This document shows, piece by piece, positions 1 through 14,893 of a DNA stretch of 64,000 bases (its first letter is position 1; every line of letters starts with the position of its first letter). The position numbers and the translations under genes were made by a program. Under the pieces are notes generated by a model. It was not told where the DNA came from and did no database searches. It saw only the letters and a program-made list of their open reading frames with translations. The stretch lies in NCBI GenBank assembly GCA_038502055.1, contig JAXRKN010000017.1:248001-312000 (forward strand), in the 5' to 3' direction. The stretch is from Tanytarsus gracilentus. Its lineage: Eukaryota; Arthropoda; Insecta; Diptera; Chironomidae.

Positions 1-3000
1 CGCCCGATGAGCGAGTGCCTGCCAATTATGTACATAACGCGTGAATTTTCTATGCTCAAATAGCGGAGAGGTCGGAGGAGGGAAAAAACTGCCAAAATCA
101 ACAGTCCGAAATGTTTAATCCTTTGGCTGCCACAAAATGCCATGGATATCCGCAGCATTGAGTCGAGCAGATACAAAAAGAAAGATCGGAAAGGGGATTT
201 TCGAGATTTTCTCTTGACGCGTTCACACACAAAAAAGACGGCGGCAGAAGCACTTTCGGCAGTTGTAGCAATTATTAGTCGGAGAGTGATTTATTAGCTT
301 TAATTTTTTGCTGGAATTTGTTTCGATTTTTTTCCCCGAGAACGGTTGTTGCAAAAGCTAAAGCATTTTGATAAATTGGAAACAGAGTCTGAGGCAAATA
401 TGCTCGTTCAGGATCAATAAATGAAATAAGTTGTTATTTACGATTTATCGTTTTCGTGTGTACATAAACTCTGCATTTCATTCCTAACTTTTTTTCCTGT
501 GTATATATTTAGAAAAGAGCTTTTTGCCTTCTCCACCCGACACGACATTGAGCCATCCATTCCTCTTCTTCTTGTTTAGTCCTCTCAATGATGGCTATGA
601 TGATGATGATGAGAGAGGTGGAGGACTCAAAATAGAACAACGGAACGAAAAAAGGTGCTCGAAGGCATAACAAAAGCGAGTGGGTAAAGAGAAAACAAAT
701 AAGAATAATATCGAGTGAGACTTTTATGAAGGTAGATGAAAGTGACTCTAATAATCTTTTAAGGGGATGAACAAACAATTTTCTTTATTAGAAAATTTGA
801 CGCAATTTATTAAAAAAAATTATTTTTATAAAATTTAACGTATTTTAATAATTTAAATTAAACGATTTTTTTGCTTTCACAATTTTAATGTCAACCAAGG
901 GAGTTAAACTCAGCTTAACAGAAAAAATATTTTTCACTTTTCATCTATTGATATTGTAAATTTTCTAAAAAATTATTTTTAACCAAATTTTTTCCATCAA
1001 AATTTTTAAATTTTTTTTAATCAAGCAAAAAGTTTTAATTTCAAGCATTTAAAATCCCCGCATCCCTCGTCCACAATTAACGTGAAAGGAATCCTCAAAT
1101 CCCATCGCTAATCAACAAATGAATCCCAAAGATTTCCATTTTCTGATTAATTTTTCACATCCAGTTGAGAAAACCATAAAATTCTAGCATGAAAAAAGAG
1201 CCTTTTTGCATTATTTTCACATACATCATATCCACACTCGTATGATGAATATGCTGGCGGCAATGTGAAGTGGAAAAAAGAATTGAAAAACATTTTTTAT
1301 CAGGAAATGAACGAGAGCTTTTTGTGAGTGTTTAGCTGAAAAGTATAAATGAAAACAATGCCGTGGAAGTGTTGATAATCATCTCCTATGGGTGATGATA
1401 AGGAAAGAAATTTGGAATGAGAAAAGTAAAGTAATTCCCAATGAAAATTAAAAATTATTTGAATTTCTTCCTTTCTCTTTTTTATCCGCTGCCGGTAGAA
1501 TTGTCATTCAAATTGCTCACTTTGCTCCGCACTCCCTCCCTTCGGTTATGTCTTGTCATTTCTTCATCTTCCACACTTTTTTGCTCCCTCACGATGTCAT
1601 TTCCATTTATTTCTTTTTTTTTCTTATGTTGTCACTTCCTTGTGACCAAAGCTTCGGGGAGAAAAGAATGAATGGAAAAAATTTAAAGAGAAGAATTATG
1701 AAAATGATTTTATGGCGATGATTCTGTCGATCAAGGGGTGGAAAATTTTGTTAAATTTTCTTTAAATATTTTAATTTATAAAATTCAAAATTAAATTTAA
1801 AATTTATAAAAAAACTTTTAAAATTTTTTTTTTCTTCCATTCTGAGACATTTTTTGTTCATCGTCGAGATTGAATTTATTTAAATTGTTTTAGTGCAAGA
1901 GCGAATGAAATAATGATTATGGTGATTTACAATCTGAATTCAATTTTTTAATATTTTTTATGCTGTTGAAGATTTACGCGAGAAAAGATTTTTCCCCTGC
2001 AACAAGTTCAATTTTTTGCTCATGGAAATTTAAAATCTTCACGAGCCTACGCAAGAGTCAAAAAAGCTCTCAAAAATATCGATTTCTCTTGATTTAATTT
2101 TAGAAAGGCACTTTTCGCACAAAATATTCCACGAAAATTTAAATTTTACCTCCATAATTCGCAAATCCTTTTAAATGAGATGATGAGGATAATTCCCACG
2201 AAAATCACATCATTTCATACATTTTTAATGTCATCGCACGTGTTAATACCACAGTGAATTTTAAATAAATTTAAAGCGACACCAAAATTCCATGTAACTG
2301 TCACACACAGTCGAGCTGGCAATTGCTGTTGAATTTTACATTCTAAAAGAGACACTTTAGAAAATTAAGGGAGGTTAAAAGAGAAGGCAAGAAGATAACA
2401 AACGAGAATGTCGGAGCTTTGTCATCAAACGTAACCACGACAGTTGTGTATAAAGTAAAAAGATACCCGAAATTAACCTCAAACACAAAGCGGAAGGAAG
2501 AGAAAAATATTTTGGGGAAAATACAAAAATGGAATTAGATTTTTCTTATTCTTGAGCTGTCTGTTGACTTAATTTGAGTTTACTTTAGATGAAACGGAAA
2601 ATTATATTCGCGGAATTTTCTATCAGAAAACTTCGCGGAACTTGAGAATAATTTTAATACTTTATTCTGAGAAAATATTCTCAAAAGCTTTTAGATTGAA
2701 ATTTTTTTGATTTTATTACGTCATAAAACTCATTTTCTACAGATAATTTTTCAAAAAAAATTTTCACGAAATTTTATATTGAGTATTTTTGTGAATAATT
2801 TTTTTTAATAATTTATAAAATTTATTTTTTAAACTTTATCACTTTTTTAAATTAACCCTTAATTGTTACCTCACCACTAAATTAACACACATCAACAATA
2901 ATTTTGTAAAAACTTTTTCTAATGAACCGCTGAGTGCCATTTCCGCAATGATATATTTCTAAATAAGAGCTTTTATGGTAACAACCACAATATAGTGAAA

Positions 3001-4379
3001 CTCATTTAATGATGAAAAATAATGGTTCATTTGAGACTGGAAAATATTCTCACATAAAATTCCATAATTAACCATAATAGTAGATTTTTCCGTCAACAGA
3101 CAAATCCTCATTAATATCCCATGTTTAATTTTTGTGTTATCACAATTTATTTCACATCCGAAATTTATTTATTTTTTTATCCCACTTTCAAGATCTTTTG
3201 GTGTGTTTAATTTGAGTCAGTCCTCATTATGCAAACCGCAGTTTAGAGCTTGATTAAAATTTGCTGAAGATGTTGATAAGAGCCACAAAATTTCTCCCAT
3301 GCCACTTTTTTTTGTATCCTCCGCACATCGCACAGAAAATAAAATTTATTGTCACTTTTTGCTTCTTAAATAATTTTTTTTCTTCTTCTTCTTTTGTGTA
3401 CCTTAATTAGTTATCAAAGTGCCTCGTCTCGTAATCCAAATAAACAATCCTCGGATTTTCTTGCCCGGCACCAAAAAAGATAAATAATTTTTTTTCTTCT
3501 TTTATTAAAGTTTCCAGAGAAAAACTTTTTTCTTCACTTCCAACACAAACGAGCGTCTGTCAAAATACGTGTTATCCCGACAGCATTTCACGAATTACTA
3601 TCGCAGAGACTATGCGAGAAAAAATAATTCAATAAAATGTCTCGCTGTGCATTCGAGAGAGGGTGCAGAGAGAGCATGCGTAGGGGAAACTGTGAAATTC
3701 TCACTCTCTCCTTTTTTTACATTTTGTTCGTGAGGATTTTTAGTACACGCAAAATAAAAATATCCTCACATATATCACATTACGAATGTGAATGAAAAAT
3801 TCTTCTTAACAGCTATCTCCAGTTCACTTCCTATCCTCTAATCCTGAGATTACAAACATGAACGAAAAACTTGACTAGGATTTGAAAATAAATCACTGAA
3901 GAGAGAAAAAAAGTTCTTTGAGTAAGCAGATTGGCTTTTATGTAGAAGTTTAAAATACCTCTTTGGAGTATTTTATGGAATTAGAGCGGAAAAGTTGATA
4001 AGAATTAAAAACTCCTTTAATTTGAGTTGGAAAAAAGTTGAAAGACTTTAAAGATAAAATTTTCTTAAGAAATTGAATTAAAGAAAATATTTTTTCAATT
4101 TTTTGATTTGTTTAAATTTTATATGAATTAATTTTTCAAATTATTTCAAAAAATTAAGCGTTGAAATTAATTTTTTAAATTTTTTTTTGAAACTTTAGTC
4201 TAAAATTTTTCTAATAATTCTCAAATTTTCACACCTTGATTCTGTAAAATTCAATTCACGTCTCAATTCCGACTTGAGCATTTATTCGACACTCGAAGTC
4301 AATTAAACAGCTCAAGATGGACGTAACATTGTTATTCGAATTCCTTAAACGATTTCAACTGCAATTTCTTGTTTCCTAA
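1..4379. other. No gene recognised
   Basis: A+T-rich DNA with homopolymer runs and a GAT-rich simple tract near 590-610. A possible degenerate hairpin element starts CAAGGGGTGGAAAATTTT at 1732. The open frames present (for example 509-778 minus) are low-complexity and unlike any family I know. Confidence 0.6.
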
Positions 4380-4740
4380 CACACAATAAAATAATTGATA
4401 ATAGTGCTTACACAATTCTGTCTCGAACATGCATGTAAACTTAAAATTACTTCTCAGGAAATAATTAGACAAACATTGGTCAGTAATTAAACTCGAGAAT
4501 TTAATATTTGCGTCATGTATCGACTATAGTTCATGTTCACAATTGAAATTAATTAATAAGTCCATGTTATCCCATTGTAAATCATTTAATTAATAATTTC
4601 AGTACATTGTGTGCCCGGACTAAAGATCGATACACACACATACCTTAAGCACATGCCTAATTACACATTCAACTTCGATTGTTTGTATTTATGTCGACAT
4701 TTCTTATTAATGAAAGCTAATTAAAAGTGGATTTCAAGTG
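4380..4740. promoter_or_regulatory. Candidate non-coding block rich in TAATTA sites
   Basis: A 360-bp stretch has many TAATTA/ATTAAT cores and little of the poly-A/T slippage typical of its flanks. No open frame of note. Regulatory role is inferred only from composition. Confidence 0.15.
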
Positions 4741-5211
4741 GATAAAGTTCGGTCATGAGGACGAGAAAGCTCATGAGTAATTAAAAATTAATGGCGCAAC
4801 ATCGAAAATTAAAGCCAAGATTGTGTCTCGCAGAGACGAGGGAAAAATAAATTCGATTGTCTCACTAACGAGGGAAGCTGAAGGAATTAAATTTTGAGGC
4901 ACGCAAACGAGATTAAAGACACACATTCGTTCATCTAATGAGATATTAAAGCCACTTTGATGGAATTTTATCGAGAGACTCACGTGAAGTGCTTGGAAAA
5001 TCTCGTTTAGAGAAGATTATAATCGATTGTATCATGAACATCCCTAACGTTTTCTTTCTTTTATTTAATTTTTTTTGAGATATTTTCTTAGAAAATCTTC
5101 TTAAGCCTACGTTGATTTTGGAAAAATTAATGAGGGGTGAAAAATTCGTTAAAAATAATTTAAAAAATTTTCAAACCGTTAAAATTAAAAATTCAGTTTT
5201 ATTTACAAAAT

Positions 5212-5340
5212 TAAAATTTTTTTAATCACAAGATTAAAAATTTATTTTTAACCACAAGTTAAAAAAATTTTTAATCACAAGATTAAAATTTAATTTTTAA
5301 TCACAAGTTTAAATTTTTTTAATCACAAGAATTAAAAAAT
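5212..5340. repeat. Tandem repeat with TTTTTAATCACAAG units
   Basis: Five imperfect copies of TTTTTAATCACAAGATTAAA about 28-35 bp apart, embedded in A+T-rich DNA. Confidence 0.65.
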
Positions 5341-6657
5341 TTACACTCAAATTTGTCTCTCTTCACGTTGTTTTCATTTAACCTTTAACCTTCTAATGAG
5401 AATATTCACCTTTTACCAAAAAATCAAGAAAAGTTTTTCTTTTAACGCGGCACGAGCTGTTTTCAAAAAGTCTTTGATGTAATCACCAGGTTTTAAAATT
5501 CTGACTTTTCTATCTCATCATCGTCGTCATGCATGTCAATATTGATTTACCACGCTTGCTTTTTTTGATGTCTAATTGGGGTAAATGTTTATTCACTCTC
5601 TTGAAAAAAAATCTGTCAGACTTTTTTAAACTGTGTTTAAAGACCATGAAAATAAATTAAGAGAAAATTGAATGAAAAGAAAAAAGAAGAAGAAAGTTTG
5701 AAGGCTTCAATTAGTTTAGTGAAAGTTTTACGGCAAACTATGAAGAAAGTTTCATATTTCATCCATTATCTCTCACTTTGGTGTGTTTACGAGCAACAAT
5801 TTTCTCTTCTCTCGGTTTTGTAACAAAGTCGAAGTTGCTCTAACTAAATATGCAAGCAAATTATTGCAAATGAAACCCTAAAGACGTAAAGATACCATCG
5901 TATGGGTATTTCCTCTCTTTATGTGTGCTTTGCTGGACATTAAGGGACGATTGGATGAAGTTTGTTTGAAAAAGATTACTTTTGGGTTTATTGGAATTAG
6001 TTTAAGGGAAATTTCACTTCAATTGACTTGAGTGGAAATTTAATTAAAAATAAATTAAAGAAATAAAATTTAACGACAAAATTTAAATAGTTTAAATAAA
6101 TTTAACAACTTTTAGAATTTTAAAAATATATCAGCAATTTGATGAAAACTCATTTAAAATTTTTTGCAAGCATTTTCCAGCGACCATTCATAAACATCAA
6201 AAATTTCAAATGATTTTTTTTATGTGAACCACAAACGAATTTAATCTTATTTTATTACACTCATTCATCCTTTAAAACTCTCACTCGGTCTTTAGTAGTT
6301 CAATGAACTTAATAAACCATAATTCAGCAATGACAATAGCAAAAAGTAATAAAAATACCTCTGAAAAAAACTCAACAGCATCCGCTTCAATTCCCACAAT
6401 ATTTTCAATTCATTGCATTTCATACAGACGAATTTTAATCTAAATAAATAGCGAAGAGATGAAAATATATATATAATAAAAATTAATCCGCATTTTAAAA
6501 CTGTAAGTCTCTCTTCAGTGCATGGTCATAAATATGTGTCTTATCGGGAGGATCTAAGAGAGAATTTCCACGGTTAAATTTACGATGAAAACTTTCCACG
6601 ACCCCTTTCTGTGTTGTCTGCGAGAGTTAAAAAGAGAAAATGCAATTGTGAGGTTTG

Positions 6658-6863
6658 CAAGGGGTGGAAAAATTTTGGAGTTTAAATTTTAAATTTTTTG
6701 TAGTTTAAATTTATAATTTGAAATTTTTTACATAAAATTAATTTTTAAAAAAAATATAAATTCCAACCCTTGAAATTTACAAAGGATGAAATTTTTTTAA
6801 AAATAAATAGTTTTGGAATTTTTATATTAAATTTTAAATTATTTTCAAAATTTCCATCCCTTG
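6658..6863. mobile_element. Short hairpin MITE, CAAGGGGTGGAAA ends
   Basis: CAAGGGGTGGAAA pairs with TTTCCATCCCTTG (12 of 13). The interior is A+T-rich. It includes a second, weaker pair (AACCCTTGAAATTT, 6765) that may be a nested or tandem copy. Confidence 0.5.
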
Positions 6864-8059
6864 ACCTTAAGCCACTACAACATCGCCGTGGCGAGATGCA
6901 ATAAAAATTTAATTTTTTTTACTAGAGATGAGACACACGCGAACGAAAGAGAAAGGAGGGAGTTCTTAATCCACTATTTATTTAAATTTAAGAATGTGCC
7001 GTCGTTGTCGTCGATATTTACAAAGTGAATTTATGCGTTGAAAATTATTTTAAAAACTTTATCCTCTTTATTGCCATTATAATGCGACATTTATTTGTAT
7101 AGTTGAGCATAGTTGATTTGAGTTCGTGCATATTTTACCAATTTTCAATTTTTCGCACTCGCTTTGCCGACTTCGACACGCCACCCTTAACATAAAATCT
7201 TCGAAATTCATTTTCTCTCCCTCGCTCATAAAGTCCTCTTATGATGCGAAAGAAAACTTAAATCCGTCTTTGCCGAACACAATATATTATCAGTGACATC
7301 GAGCATAAATAAAACTTTTATACTATTTTGTTCATCTCTCTCGCTCTCGCGAATGAAAACATGCACACATGATGAGAGATGAAAGTGGAAATTCCTTCTA
7401 GTCGTCGTGGTGATACACTTCACTTTATGTTTATGATAAACGTACTTTAATTTTGATACTTTACATCCCTTGTGATGAATGATTTGAAATATTTCTTAAA
7501 AGTGGATGTAAAATATTGAAAAAAATTTTGTTCGAGGGTAAATGAACTGATAAAAAAATTAAATTTTTAAAATTGTTTAAAACTTTTTATCATGTTTTAA
7601 AATTTAAAATTTACAATTTTTCTTTTAAAATATTTTTTGAAAACAAAATGCTTCTTAACCCACCACATCTCAGTAAGAGACAATTTCAACTTGAATTCTT
7701 CTTGATCCTCTACCGCTGATAAAATAAATTGGAATAAATTTGACGAGTGTCTTGTGAAAAATTGAAATGATGGAGTGGCATTAAGGTAAAAACAGTCGGA
7801 GAGATGAATATTCTTATGTCTGTTGAATGATGAGTTAAGAAAACGAGGGAGAGAGAAGAGTAATGAAAAATTTTTCATGAAGATATTTTTCAACTGTTTC
7901 ACAAAGACTGAAAAGAGTGAAATTAATTTAATGAGAAAAATGCAAATAATGGAAAGAAAACCTCTTTAAAAGATGACATGGAATGTGTTGTTCGAAAGAA
8001 TCCGTTGAACTTTACTGTTGAGTTGGTTTTAATTTTTTAAAAATAACCAAAATTTTAAG

Positions 8060-8215
8060 AGCGGGGCTATTAATTTTATTTATTTTAAAAAGGTTCTTGA
8101 ATATTTTAAATTGAACGGATTTTAAGATTTTAAATTTAAATAAAAGATTTTGATAGCTCCGCTATCAATTTTATTTCCTTAAAAAAGTCTCTTAAATATT
8201 TAAAATTTAAAATTC
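8060..8215. repeat. Diverged 95-bp tandem duplication
   Basis: The stretch CTATTAATTTTATTTATTTT at 8068 recurs as CTATCAATTTTATTTCCTTA about 95 bp later. Each is preceded by a GC-containing AGCGGGGCT- or AGCTCCGCT-like tract, and the AGCGGGGC/GCTCCGCT tracts are partly complementary. Confidence 0.4.
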
Positions 8216-9967
8216 ACTTGACACCTTCAAGATATTTTCGCTGTATTATTTTCAGCCCGCGAGACAACAGCAATTCGTTGTTTACGAGCACTGTTGAGAA
8301 TTGAAAAACAATGTAATTGATATGCCTGCGAACAGCATGTCGAGACAACAAAAGGAGTCACATTCAACCCCTTTTGTAACACATAAAGCGCGAGCGCCTG
8401 CCGCCTATATTCATATATGTATACAATTGTAATCAACTCGCAAGCAAGAAATGCACACGCCGACAATTTTTATTCATTAAATGACTGCGGCATGTGATAA
8501 GAGATGAAAAATATAATTTTTATTTATTTTTTGAATAGAATTGGAAGTGGAGATTAAGGAAAAGTCAACATAAATAAATCACATTCAAATACACACACAC
8601 ACTCCATCTGATTTGTGATTTAAATTTATTGCAAACAGTTTCCATTTCAACTTTTGCCTTTTTTATACGAAAATTACGTGACTTTGTCACTCTTTCGCTA
8701 TTTTATCATTCTTCTGTTCAAGAATATGATGATGATGCTATTTGAAACAGAAAATATACATCATGCACTTCAGCTTGTGGAGCAGAAAAAAAATTGTATT
8801 CAGATGAGTTTTTGTCATTTTTTTACAATGTTACATGAAAAAGGATTCAGCGAGGCAAATGAGCTACTCTTATTACCCTGATGGAGGTTTTGACGTTGCT
8901 CATTGAAGTTTAAAGTTTTAACCACAATGAAATGTGAAAACTACTAAATAGTAAATATTTCTAAAAAGCGGAGCTATAAAAAAATTTAAAGAGATTTTTA
9001 AAAATTTTTATTAAAAAAGTCTAAAAAATTTATAAATCACAGATCGACTTTACATTTTTAAAACTTATCATAAAATCACAACTATGATTTTTCAGTTTTA
9101 AATCCCTCAAAATATCAACAACAAAAACTTTCAATCACGCTAGAATAATTCAAAGAAATTCAAAAAAGATAAAAATGAGTTTTCTTCTTCTTTAGATTAA
9201 TGACAATTTGAAAGAAATTTTTATGCTTTTTAATGTCAGCATCGTCAACGTAGCATATGATGATAAATGATTTTCGCTCAAACAAATCCGTTCAATAGCG
9301 CACTATGAGGATTGCATGATGAGTTATTATTAAAACTCTAACAAATTTGTCCGTCAGATGGAAATCTGAACTGTTACAGAATGCGAGGGCGATAGTGAAA
9401 AGGATGCGAAGTAAAGCCATTAATAAAATATCATTGCATTGCCGTGCATGAGTGGATTGGAATGGCATCAAAGAAAAAGCAGCAAAAAAATGAAATTGAA
9501 TGGCAAAAATGCTCACAAATGTATCATTAATGTTTTGTGCATTAAAAACTTATCTGTGATTCATCATGTTTCCATCATGTTTAATTCATCCCTCGACTAT
9601 AAAGACTAATGTGACATCTACGAGGAAGAAAATATCGAAATTAATTTGAAAAATATACATAAATAAAAGTAGAGAGATGAAATGTAAACAAAACCTCAGT
9701 TGTGTCCTGAGCAAATGGAATTTATGGATTCGTCCCCTAAGCATCACACAAATAACATTAACAACGACATGATACAAAGATATCATAATGTGATAGATCA
9801 CAGCATGACTCATGAAATTTTAGATGTGCACGTAGGAGATTTTTTTGTGCAAACAATGAAAATAAATTTTAAAAGGAAGAAAAGTGCAATTTTTTACAGT
9901 CTCAATGGACGCCTCACACTCAAATATATCACTCAAGATTTACAGGAAGTTCTCGATCATTTTTATT

Positions 9968-10205
9968 TTAACGTATTTTTAAAATTTGAATGTCAAATAA
10001 TTTTTTAATTTATTTAAAAGTGTATGAAATTTTTTTATTTTAACGTATTTTTAAGATTTGAACCTTAAAAACCTCAAATAAATAATTTGAAAATTTAAAA
10101 TTACATTTTCTAATATTTTTTGAATTTAAAAATGAAAAATCAACTAATTTTTTTAAATATTTATTTATTAGTATTTTGTTTTTAACGTATTTTTAAAATT
10201 TGAAT
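9968..10205. repeat. Three copies of a TTTTAACGTATTTTTAA unit
   Basis: The unit occurs near 9968, 10038 and 10180, each followed by ATTTGAA. Similar single units with an isolated CG in pure A+T occur at 830, 30588, 36945 and, inverted, at 26160-26365. Confidence 0.55.
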
Positions 10206-11499
10206 GATAAAAATTCATTTTTTGACCTTTATCGATTTTATTTATTTTGTCACAGTGACTGTATCACTTTCTCATCTTCTTCTTTTTCCACTTATCATCT
10301 TCACTTCACACTCTCCTGAAAGTAAAATGTCATTAAATGATAGAGAAGTGAGTGAGATTGAGTGATTTTGCTGGAAGGCATGGAAGAGAGAGAAAGAAAA
10401 AAGTTTCAACATAAAATTTCAATTTGAGATTTGCAGATTTCACCGCACTAAAAGTATTTCGCAAGCCACCCCTAATTTGTAAATGTTCGCTCATCAATCT
10501 TGAACAGTGATGGAAAAACTTTCTTTATGTTCGAACATTAAAGCAAAAAATTTAAATAAATCCTTTTGTTGAGAGCACAAAATTTAATAATAAAATTTAT
10601 CTCGACAGATTTTCGCCTCTATTGAAATCCCGCTTGTAACACAAATTGCAAATGACAACAATCGTTGAATAGCAACACAGCGGAAAGAGCATAAAAATAA
10701 TCAAACAAAAGGTAATAAAAAGAGAAAAACACGGAAAAAACTAATTTAAATAAATTTCAATATCGTTCGGCGACGTACATAGTTCATAATAATAAAAAAA
10801 AGGACACACAATATTCAAATAAATGTCAATTCGTTAAAAATTGTGATGTAACAAATTTAAATCCATTAAATCGCTGGGAAATGAAAATATTAAATTCGTT
10901 CACTCACTCTTTGTTCGCAATTGTCATGAAATTAAATTTATCGGAACGAAATGAAAGTGATTCTGAAATTTGTGTATGGGGTGAATGTCAACCCTAAGTT
11001 GTTCGCACATGCAATTGTGAGCGAGATCGCCAACCCCTACTTGCACATTTTAAGACGCCCCTATTTTTATTACAGCGATGGGATAATTTCAGAAGGAAAA
11101 ATTCATTGATGCAGAATTTATTCGAACATTTTATTGAGACTGAAAATTGATAAAATCATGATGACATGGCAATTGATGATGAAAGGAATTTATGGAAATT
11201 TTTAAAGTGAAATTGACAATTTTTTCCTTGTATCAAATTCGGCAAATTTATATCTCAATTTTTTCGAGGATACAAGCAGAATTTTTTTTTTTATGTATGA
11301 AGAAATAACAAATTTATTATGTGATATCGCTTTTATTGAGTGTTTTATTAGATTTTTTATAGATAATTTCTCAAGCGCTGAATTTAAAATGTCATTGAAA
11401 ATTATTAAGTGATTTTTTATTTGATTTTTTAAAATAATTTTTGATGATTCAGTGAAATTTTTTGAGCAATAAAAAACTTGAAGAATTTTTGAAATTTAT

Positions 11500-11625
11500 A
11501 AAATTTTTAAATTTATTTTTAATAAAATTCAATTTTTAAAATTTATTTTTAACGAAATTTATTTTTTAAAATTTATTTTTGATAAAATTCAATTTTAAAA
11601 ATTTATTTTAATTTTTTAAGTTATC
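11500..11625. repeat. A+T-rich tandem repeat
   Basis: AAAATTTATTTTTAATAAA-type units recur about every 38-42 bp, three to four times. Confidence 0.5.
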
Positions 11626-14600
11626 AGTTTTATTTTTAATCCCTCAAAAATCAAGTCATTAAAAATTATTTTCACATTTTTTTTCAATTTCACAAAAGTC
11701 AAACTTTAAATCATTTAAATTTTCCACTGATTGTTTTTTAATTGAAATCCAGCAATTCAACAATTCTCATAGCACAAATCTACAATTACATTTAGCATTT
11801 AAAAAGTGGGAGCCATAGAATTAAGTTTTAAATGCCATATACACATACAGCTAGACTTCCAGTGCTGTGCTTTAATCGTGATTTCATTAATTACTGTTTT
11901 TCATGTCGAATTTCTTATCACATCTCAGATATAAACGAGGTAAAAAAGGCGAATGGGAGGAGGAGCAGCGAAATAAGAAAAAAAACATTTCATAATGAAT
12001 GATTTGCATGTCATGAATTTAATAACTGTGAAAGTTCCAACTCTCTCTCGCATTTCACTGACTCGCCTATTGAAAACCATTGTTCTGGTTTTTTATACCG
12101 CACGAAGAACGAAATAATTGAAAAAAGAGTAATTTAATTTCACTCGCTCGGATGCAAAGTCGTCGTTGAAAGGCTGCGAATACTTTTTTTTTTGATTAAT
12201 TGCTGCCGCCGTTGCGCTCTTTCGCTATGCTTGCAAATGAGAATGATTTAAAATCAATCATCGTCGTCAATTGTTGTTGTTTTTTTGCGGGATAATGACG
12301 ACTTGTGATTTTCTTCCATTTAATTCAAGCACAAGGGAATTTAAAAAGGGTTGTTGATCTCAGCTTGAGAGACTGAGGGTAAAATTATTATTTTCTATAC
12401 TGCATATAATTACTGGATTCTTAGTGGATGTATAATGGGTAAAAAATTATAGGGTTGTCGCGAGATGATGAAAAATTATTGTCTGGTAGTTTTGGAAATG
12501 TAAAAAGGGGGTTGAAGAATGAAAATAATTTAATTATTTCGTACAGATTAAAAGTTAAGGATTAAAATTAAAGGTTTTGATTAAATTAAAATTAATCTTG
12601 GATTTAAAAATAAATCTTAGATTATTTTTAATCAATTTTTAAAATTATCCAATTTAGGCGTTTAAAAATATTTTTTTTGTAAAATCTTAATTTCACTTTA
12701 TATTTTTACTCTCAAAATTTTCACTCCTTTCTCATCTCGAATCTTCCACTAAAAGGAAATAAAAGTCGAATAGGAAAACCAAAGAACGACAACGAGCATG
12801 TATGAGATCGAGATAATTGTGTCATTGACATTGGTCTCCATTTCTCATCAGTAACCGAGCGTGCAATCGAATGTGGTTCAATCTATTTCGTTTCAGTTTC
12901 TAATCGATAATCAAACAAAAAAATTCTCTTTAGAATTCCGAGTGGGTTTTGTCTCGAGCGAAAATAAATTTGAGAGCTTTTTCTGCATGATTTGAATAAA
13001 GTAATATATCGAGTGTAAGAAAAGAGTATGGATTGGATTACGATACCGGAAAATGCCATTAAAATGAATTTTATGACAGAGAAATTTGCTGGCAAACATT
13101 TGCGTATTTCTTAAATTTAATTGCGCTTTCACGCAAATTTTATTACTTTTATATCATTCGAGGAATTTTTGGATGCGAAGCTGGGGAAATAAATTTATCA
13201 AACCTCAAAATTGAAAATTACTCGAACAAATTTTCCACACGATAATTTTTCCATAATTTCCTAAAATTCAATTTGTGTAAAATTAAAGCTCTAAAGACCC
13301 ATAAAACATCATCTGCGCATTATCAAATTACTAAAAAATTATTACACGTGCTCGCAATCATGACTTTTTGGTAGAATTTGTAATTTTATCATTTTTACTG
13401 TCACACATGCTCTCTCATTTTTTTTATCCACTAGTTGCTGCACTGCATGAAACTCAAATCCAACATGAAACAATTTTTTCCAACCACCGACCAATTTGTA
13501 ATCATATTTTATGTGTGCACGTACATTAAATTTATCACTAGGCAGGATAAAAAAGAGTACCTACGCATGCCGTACTGCAAATTATCTGTTAATGGCAAAT
13601 GCATTATGTCTCTCGGTCGACTTTAAGTGCTGCACGGAGGGCTCACTTTTTTATGATCTCCATGGGATTTATTTAATTCTAGCATTTACGAGCATAAAAT
13701 GTAGTGCAGGAAAATTTTTCCATTTCTCGTCCATTCTCATCACCGACATTATCATCGAGATATTTTTTCACGAATTTAAGTGAGGGTTACAAGAGAAAAT
13801 GTGAAGGCAGTTTGATAAGTGATATTTTTATCTGCCAGAGGGGTGAAAGTGACCATCTTTAATCTAAGAAAAACTTTTACTTTAGGTGAAATAAAGTAAT
13901 TGAAGGATTTCTCGGAAGAAAAATCCAATTTTGTCGCATTTTCTGAGATTTTTTTATTGCATAAAAATTCTCCTCGTATTCAAGTAGGAATTTTCGAGAT
14001 ACCATATATAATTTAAAATTTCTAGGAAATAATTGCCGATGGAGTTTAACTTGATAAACTCAATAAAGTTTTCATGGAATTAAAATCTGCAATATATTTA
14101 ACTTTCTCTAGAAAGATAAAAATAAAAATATTTACAAATTTTATATTTTCGAAAAAAATCAATGCACATCTCGGATATCAAGCTTTAAATTTAAATATTT
14201 ATTTTTTTTTGTATTAAATTTCAAAATATAATATTTTCTAGATGCTCCCAAGTTTTTTCGATTATTTTTTTTAAAACCCACCTTATTTTTAAATTTAATA
14301 ATAACCTGAAATACCAAATTATAAATTACCAAAGTAAGCGAAAAACTTGTGAGTACCTGAAAATTTTATTTAAATGCTAAAATGTAAAATTTACGGTTCA
14401 TTCTCAAACTTTTCCCAGAATTTTATTACTGAAATGTAATTTCATGGAAATCCAACAATTTCAGTAAAATTTCTCAACCTTATCACCAAAATTAATTAGC
14501 TTCGCATGCAAGAGAAATTTTATTCGTATAAATTACCTCGAGATGTGTTTCACATTCGACATATGAATTACGATTTGAAAATTGTATCTCATATCATCCT

Positions 14601-14822
14601 TTGCCACCATGTCGCATAATATTATCTCAAGCATATTGCCTTCGGTCATTCCTTAATTAATTGGCTTCAATTTCATTATCACAAACGTAACATTTCAGTC
14701 CTAATTAAAATTTAAATGAACGTGGCAATTATGACCAGTCATCTCTCAGTGTGGCAAAAAGTATCTTCAGCATTTGCTTTGTATCATGCTCATCTTAATT
14801 GAGACAATCTCTCTCTATGTTG

Positions 14823-14893
14823 CTCGACATGTCCTCGTATGTGCTATGTATATGCGAGCGATAAAACATGATGTAGCAGAGGACATGCTCGAG
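14823..14893. ncRNA. Candidate small hairpin RNA precursor
   Basis: CTCGACATGTCCTC (14823-14836) pairs with GAGGACATGCTCGAG (14879-14893): 14 bp with one bulged base. A further TGCTA/TAGCA stem forms inside after a 5-nt bulge, giving a ~71-nt folded unit that stands out by base composition. It matches no microRNA that I remember. Transcription is not shown by the sequence. It could be a chance inverted repeat within a conserved non-coding block. Confidence 0.25.

Larger units (their letters stand above)
5341..14822. other. No gene recognised, apart from repeats listed
   Basis: A+T-rich DNA with scattered short repeats, including a CA microsatellite at about 8590-8603. No pair of frames could be joined by splice signals into a recognisable protein. 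Confidence 0.55.
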
